Below, piece after piece: positions 31,162 through 34,738 of a DNA stretch of 34,738 bases (position 1 is its first letter; every line of letters starts with the position of its first letter). The notes beneath the pieces were generated by a model that worked only from the letters and a program-made list of their open reading frames with translations, was not told where the DNA came from and made no database searches. Source of the stretch: Actinophytocola sp050699915 (GTDB taxonomy: Bacteria; Actinomycetota; Actinomycetes; Mycobacteriales; Pseudonocardiaceae); assembly GCF_050699915.1 (NCBI RefSeq), contig NZ_JBOHGA010000047.1:1-34738 (forward strand). The letters are read 5' to 3'. Made by a program: the position numbers and the translations under genes.

Positions 31162-31184
31162 CAGGCAGCCAACTGGCTGCATGT
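31135..31184. promoter_or_regulatory. Perfect 22-bp inverted repeat containing two operator copies (ArsR-type autoregulation)
   Basis: Arms at 31135-31156 and 31163-31184 are exact reverse complements with a 6-nt spacer (ATATTC). Each arm contains a 16-bp near-palindrome: GCAGCCAGTTGGCTGC at 31139-31154 and GCAGCCAACTGGCTGC at 31165-31180. The first lies between -35 and -10, the second covers the expected transcription start. Two such sites would let two repressor dimers block the promoter. The regulator is presumably the ArsR-SRPBCC protein encoded 13 nt downstream. Confidence 0.8.
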
Positions 31185-31196
31185 TGAGGATGGGCG

Positions 31197-32021
31197 ATGG
31201 ACGAGGTGTTCCGGGCACTGGCCGACCCCAGTCGGCGCCGGCTACTCGACCGGCTGAACGACCGCAACGGACAGACCCTGCGCGAGCTGTGCGCGGGGCT
31301 GGACATGGCGCGGCAGTCGGTGAGCAAGCATCTCGCCGTGCTCGAGCAGGCCAACCTCGTGAACACCGTGCGGCGCGGCCGGGAGAAGCTGCATCACCTC
31401 AACGCGGAGCCGATCAACGCCATCGCGCAGCGCTGGATCCACCGGTACGACCAGGACCACGTGCACGCACTGGCGAACCTGAAAACCGCATTGGAGGCCG
31501 AACCCATGGGCGACCCCGTGTTCGTCTACACCACATTCATCGCGACCACGCCCGAGCGGCTCTGGCGCGCGCTGACCGAGCCGGAGTTCACCCGCCAGTA
31601 CTGGGGCGGCCTCGAGGTCGTGTCCGACTGGCAGGTCGGCTCGCCGATCCTGGCGCGGTTCGGCCCGGACGCCGAGCCCGTGGACCAGGGCATGGTCGTG
31701 CTCGAGGCCGAACCGCACCGGCGGCTCGCCTACAGCTGGCACAAGTACCAGCCCGCGCACGCGGAGCTGTTCGGCTGGTCGGAGGAGAAGTTCGCCGAGC
31801 TCATGGCCGAGCCGCGCACCCGGGTGGCGTTCGACATCGAGGAGGCCGGGTCCGTGGTCAAGCTGACCGTGACCCACGACGGCTTCGCGGGCGAGACGGA
31901 GATGTACCGGGCGGTCAGCGGACAGCTCGCGGAGAGCGGCGGCGGTTGGCTGCATCTGGTCGCGAGCATCAAGACACTGCTGGAGACCGGCGCGCCGCTG
32001 CCGGAGGCGACACCCGCCTAG
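31197..32021 (+). CDS. ArsR-family regulator fused to an SRPBCC (AHSA1-like) domain (274 aa)
   Basis: The N-terminal winged helix (about 1-95) reads MDEVFRALADPSRRRLLDRL, TLRELCAGLDMARQSVSKHLAVLEQANLV and RRGREKLHHLN, typical of ArsR/SmtB-fold proteins. The metal-sensing ELCVCD motif is replaced by ELCAGL, so metal sensing is unlikely. The C-terminal domain (about 108-265) is SRPBCC/AHSA1-like: VYTTFIATTPERLWRALTEPEFTRQYWGG, then a beta-rich cavity-forming part and GGWLHLVASIKTLLETG. Fusion suggests a repressor whose DNA binding responds to a hydrophobic ligand held by the SRPBCC cavity. GAGGA precedes the ATG by 6 nt. The stop overlaps the convergent gene by 4 nt. The only target visible is its own promoter. 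Confidence 0.93.
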   Translation: MDEVFRALADPSRRRLLDRLNDRNGQTLRELCAGLDMARQSVSKHLAVLEQANLVNTVRRGREKLHHLNAEPINAIAQRWIHRYDQDHVHALANLKTALEAEPMGDPVFVYTTFIATTPERLWRALTEPEFTRQYWGGLEVVSDWQVGSPILARFGPDAEPVDQGMVVLEAEPHRRLAYSWHKYQPAHAELFGWSEEKFAELMAEPRTRVAFDIEEAGSVVKLTVTHDGFAGETEMYRAVSGQLAESGGGWLHLVASIKTLLETGAPLPEATPA

Positions 32022-33283
32022 GCCAGCTTGCCCACCGCCGCGATCGTCGCCTCGATCTGCGCCGGCGTGGTCACGATGCTCGGCCCGAAGCGCAGGTACA
32101 GCTCGGCGTAGGGCGTCACGCTCGCCGCGATCCGGTGCTCGGCGCGCAGCCGGGCGGCCGCCGTGGGCGCGTCCATTGTGGACAGATCGCAGCAGACGAT
32201 GCCGGCGGACAGGTCGGCCGAGGCGGGCGTGACGACCCGGACGCCGTCGATCCCGGCCAGGCCCTCCTTGAGCTGGGTGGCCTGCTCGGCGATGCGGGCG
32301 GCGATCCGGTCCCGGCCGATCGCGGCGTGGAACTCGAACGCCTCGCGCACGGCCCAGCGGTGCTCGAAGGAGTGGTAGCCGCCGGGCGTGAAGGTGGCGC
32401 CGGGCGACCCGTCACCGGCGAAGGTCGGGATGATCGGGGCGAGCGCGTCCCACTGCCGGCCCCACAGCAACCCCGTGCCGCGCGGTCCGAACAGCCACTT
32501 GTGCGTGCCGGTCGAGAGGAAGTCGCAGCGCAGGTCGCCGATGTCGGTGTCCACCGCGCCGAACCCGTGCACGCCGTCGACGCACAGCAGCGCGCGGTCC
32601 GCGGGCGGCCGGCCGGCGTTGGCCTCGGCGACCGCCTCGCCGATGGCCGGGATGGGCAGCCGGACGCCGGTGCCGGAGTGCACCCAGGTCACCGCGACCA
32701 CGCGGGTGCGCGGCCCGATCGCGGCGCGCAGCCGGTCGACGATCTCTGTCTCGTTCGCGGTGGCCGGGTCGTCGTAGAGCCGGACACGTCGCACGGTCGC
32801 GCCGGTGCGCTCGCTCGCCAGGCGCAGCGCCTCGGTGGTGGCGTAGAAGTCGTGCTCGGTGGTGAGGATCTCCTGGCCGGCGTTCAGGTTCAGGCCGGAG
32901 TAGAGCAGGCCGAGCCCCATGGTGGTGCTGTCGGTGAGCGCGACGTTCCCCGGCTCGGTGGCGAGGTAGGCGGCGGCGGCCTGGCGGACCTCGTCCTCGG
33001 CCTGATGGTGCTCCTGGACGTAGTGCTCGGGGTCCGCGTCGAGCCCGGCGCGGTGCGCCTCGATCGCGTCGCGGACCGGCTTCGGATGCGCGGCGAGCAC
33101 GAACGCGGCGAGGTGGACGAGGTCCGGGTCGAGCGGGAACTGCGCGCGGACGGAGTCCCAGTCGTCCGGGGCGAACCCGGCGGCGCGCCGCTCGGGGCGG
33201 GCGGGGGAGCAGCCGGAGAGCGCGGCTCCGGCTCCCGCGACGAGTCCGGCGGTGAGCAGGCTGCGGCGGCGCAGTACGTCCAT
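32018..33283 (-). CDS. Tat-exported lipoprotein with class V aminotransferase (PLP) fold (421 aa)
   Basis: A fold-type I PLP enzyme resembling isopenicillin N epimerase/EgtE-like class V proteins. Motifs are LTDSTTMGLGLLYSGL (cofactor phosphate-binding region), TTEHDFYATTEAL, VTWVHSGTGVRLPI, the PLP-pyridine Asp in LCVDGVHGFG (D236) and the Schiff-base lysine K262 in STGTHKWLFGPRGTG. The N-terminus MDVLRRRSLLTAGLVAGAGA carries a twin-arginine-type signal ending in LSGC (lipidated C25), so the enzyme should be exported folded with its cofactor and tethered outside. Its reaction is unknown: racemase, desulfurase, lyase or epimerase activities all occur in the class. The stop overlaps the ArsR-SRPBCC stop at the CTAG 32018-32021. 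Confidence 0.92.
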   Translation of the reverse strand: MDVLRRRSLLTAGLVAGAGAALSGCSPARPERRAAGFAPDDWDSVRAQFPLDPDLVHLAAFVLAAHPKPVRDAIEAHRAGLDADPEHYVQEHHQAEDEVRQAAAAYLATEPGNVALTDSTTMGLGLLYSGLNLNAGQEILTTEHDFYATTEALRLASERTGATVRRVRLYDDPATANETEIVDRLRAAIGPRTRVVAVTWVHSGTGVRLPIPAIGEAVAEANAGRPPADRALLCVDGVHGFGAVDTDIGDLRCDFLSTGTHKWLFGPRGTGLLWGRQWDALAPIIPTFAGDGSPGATFTPGGYHSFEHRWAVREAFEFHAAIGRDRIAARIAEQATQLKEGLAGIDGVRVVTPASADLSAGIVCCDLSTMDAPTAAARLRAEHRIAASVTPYAELYLRFGPSIVTTPAQIEATIAAVGKLA

Positions 33284-33335
33284 CCGGCGATCGTATGTGC
33301 TGAGAGCGCACGCGGGGACCGTCAGGTTGGACCCG

Positions 33336-34247
33336 TCAGCGCAGGGCGGGCTCGGTGAGCGTGAGGGTGCCGGCGTCCGCGTCCAGGGTCGCCGTCACGC
33401 CGAGGGGGATGGTGAGCTGGGCCGGCACGTGGCCGAACCCGAGATCCCACACCATCGGGATGCCCAGGCCGCCCAACAGGTCCGCCACCACGGTGTACAC
33501 ATCGGACGGTTCGCCGCAGCCGGTCCACGAGCCGAGCGCGATGCCGGCCACGCCGGTGAACCAGCCCGCCCGCAGCAGCTGGGTGAGCATCCGGTCGAGC
33601 TGGTAGGGCTCTTCGTTGACGTCCTCGAGCAGCACGATCGCGTCGTCGGGCGGGCGGGCCGTCGCGCCGACGCACGACGAGAGCAGGCTGAGGTTGCCGC
33701 CGACGACCGTGCCCGTCGCGGTGCCGTGGTTCATCGTGGCGACCGTCGGGCCGGTCAGCGTCAGCATCGACTCCGGCTCGAACAGCGTGGCGCGCAGGTA
33801 CTTCTGGGCGGTCTGGTCGAACGACGGACCCGCGGTGATGGGGGAGAACATCGTGACCACGCCGAGGCGCTCGCCGAGCTCGCCGTGCAGCGCGGTGATG
33901 TCGCTGGACCCGGTGAACACCTTGGGGCCGGCCCCGGACATCGCGTCCCAGTCGAGCAGGTCGATCATCCGCATGGCGCCGTACCCGCCGCGCGCGCAGA
34001 CCACCGCGGCGATCTCCGGGTCACACCACGCCTGCTGCAGGTCGGCGGCGCGGTGCGCGTCGAGGCCGGCGAGGTAGGGCAGGTCGGGGTGGCGGTCGAG
34101 GACGTGCGGTGCTACCCGCACGCGCAGGCCCCAGTCCTGCAGCACGGCCACGCTGGTGTCGACGAGCTCGGGCGGCGGCGGCCCGGACGGTGCGACGATC
34201 GTGACCGTGTCGCCGGCCTTCAGCCGCGGTGGCCGAACGCGCGTCAC
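33336..34247 (-). CDS. S66-family LD-carboxypeptidase (MccF/LdcA-like, 303 aa)
   Basis: A cytoplasmic serine peptidase that removes the terminal D-Ala from muropeptide tetrapeptides (LdcA) or cleaves related amides (MccF). Motifs are LKAGDTVTIVAPSGP at the start, CARGGYGAMRMIDLLD, the nucleophile elbow FTGSSDITALH (S115; most members have GYSD), LLEDVNEEPYQLDRML with the catalytic Glu, and DLGFGHVPAQLTIPLG with the catalytic His. The GTG start at 34247 overlaps the stop of the upstream S9 peptidase by 4 nt (GTGA); a larger frame running upstream is a shadow of that gene. Coupling to an S9 peptidase suggests joint turnover of wall-derived peptides, which is inference. It is 52 nt upstream of the exported aminotransferase-fold gene. 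Confidence 0.92.
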   Translation of the reverse strand: MTRVRPPRLKAGDTVTIVAPSGPPPPELVDTSVAVLQDWGLRVRVAPHVLDRHPDLPYLAGLDAHRAADLQQAWCDPEIAAVVCARGGYGAMRMIDLLDWDAMSGAGPKVFTGSSDITALHGELGERLGVVTMFSPITAGPSFDQTAQKYLRATLFEPESMLTLTGPTVATMNHGTATGTVVGGNLSLLSSCVGATARPPDDAIVLLEDVNEEPYQLDRMLTQLLRAGWFTGVAGIALGSWTGCGEPSDVYTVVADLLGGLGIPMVWDLGFGHVPAQLTIPLGVTATLDADAGTLTLTEPALR

Positions 34248-34738
34248 GTGCGCAGCTCCAGCCTGGGTACGCCGGGCGGCTCGAAGCCGAACACCTGGCC
34301 GTAGAAGGAAAGCTCGGCCTCCAGCGCCGCCCGCATGGTGTCCGCGCGGCGGAACCCGTGCTGCTCGCCCTCGAAGGTCAGGTATGCGTGCGGCACCCCG
34401 CTGCCGTCGAGGCTCGCCACGAACCGGTCGGCCTGCTCGGGCGGGCAGACCTCGTCCTCGAGGCCCTGCAGCAGCAGGACCGGCCCGGCGAGCTTGTCCA
34501 TGCGGTTGATGGGCGAGCGCTCGACGTAGCGGTCGGTGTGCTCGGGCAGGGTGCCGACGAGGTTGTCGAGGTAACGGGACTCGAAGTCGTGCGTCTCGCC
34601 GACCCAGGCGAGCATGTCGAGGACGGGGTACATGATCGTGGCGCACCGGTAGGTGTCCACTGTGGTCATCGAGGCGGCGGCGGTCCAGCCGCCGGCGCTG
34701 CCGCCGCGGATGGCGAGCCGGCCGGGGTCGGCCGCGCC
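34244..34738 (-). CDS. S9-family prolyl oligopeptidase-like peptidase, C-terminal part (runs off the right edge)
   Basis: Only the last 164 residues are in the window; the 5' part lies beyond 34738. The alpha/beta-hydrolase catalytic core is visible: nucleophile Ser in IRGGSAGGWTAAA, the Asp in LLLQGLEDEVCPPEQ and the His in EGEQHGFRRADT. This order and spacing match acylaminoacyl/dipeptidyl peptidase relatives of family S9C. The beta-propeller that normally precedes would be outside the window. The stop overlaps the LD-carboxypeptidase start by 4 nt. Confidence 0.9.
   Translation of the reverse strand, partial: GAADPGRLAIRGGSAGGWTAAASMTTVDTYRCATIMYPVLDMLAWVGETHDFESRYLDNLVGTLPEHTDRYVERSPINRMDKLAGPVLLLQGLEDEVCPPEQADRFVASLDGSGVPHAYLTFEGEQHGFRRADTMRAALEAELSFYGQVFGFEPPGVPRLELRT

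Noticed and set aside
31135..31184. The 22-bp inverted repeat as a Rho-independent terminator of the GNAT-like gene
   Set aside because: No U-tract follows either arm, and it overlaps a near-consensus promoter and two palindromic sub-sites, which fits an operator better. A secondary effect on transcription from upstream is not excluded.
1..34738. CRISPR arrays, retrons, phage structural genes or a biosynthetic gene cluster
   Set aside because: No regularly spaced repeats, reverse transcriptase, capsid/terminase motifs or PKS/NRPS domains were found in any frame.

Overview
The window is chromosomal DNA from a very GC-rich actinomycete. GTG starts are common, neighbouring genes often overlap by 4-14 nt, and there is an F420-dependent oxidoreductase, MptB-type mannosyltransferases, an SCO6745-family protein and an MSMEG_4193-type phosphatase. 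Together these suggest the mycolic-acid/Pseudonocardiaceae side of the Actinobacteria (Amycolatopsis-like); the genus is inferred, not shown.

Left edge (1-1577): scar of an integrated element. A frameshifted phosphotransferase remnant (- strand) abuts the C-terminal half of a large serine recombinase (+ strand). The recombinase reading frame ends inside the 3' end of a tRNA-Leu(GAG) gene.

1651-10814: housekeeping-type block. It holds an M20 peptidase, a DUF2231 membrane protein, a DUF5703 protein coupled to a beta-propeller lipoprotein, a Tat-exported beta-carbonic anhydrase, an aldo/keto reductase, a DUF4333 protein, an F420-dependent oxidoreductase, the undecaprenyl-diphosphate phosphatase UppP, a histidine phosphatase and a small Gln/Pro/Gly-rich membrane protein. 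Several of these families also sit together in the Mycobacterium tuberculosis Rv2135c-Rv2141c region.

10807-15752: a 1097-residue GH92 alpha-mannosidase-like protein without a visible signal peptide, then an SCO6745-family protein overlapping a GNAT acetyltransferase.

15768-23639: a peptide salvage locus. A second M20 peptidase and a DppA-type M55 D-aminopeptidase are transcribed away from a Dpp/Opp-type ABC importer (membrane-anchored binding protein, two permeases, fused double ATPase).

23735-26850: two overlapping tandem MptB-like mannosyltransferase paralogs.

26857-31135: a WYL regulator plus HEAT-repeat protein, divergent from an epoxide hydrolase - winged-helix - GNAT-like operon. 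A perfect inverted repeat lies between them.

31132-34738: an ArsR-SRPBCC fusion regulator behind a near-consensus promoter embedded in a perfect 22-bp inverted repeat. It is followed on the - strand by a Tat/lipobox class V aminotransferase-fold protein, an S66 LD-carboxypeptidase and the C-terminal part of an S9 peptidase running off the right edge.

No CRISPR array, intact insertion sequence, rRNA or biosynthetic megasynthase is visible. The most unusual signals are regulatory: two palindromic operators, several probable leaderless promoters, and convergent gene pairs with no space for terminators.
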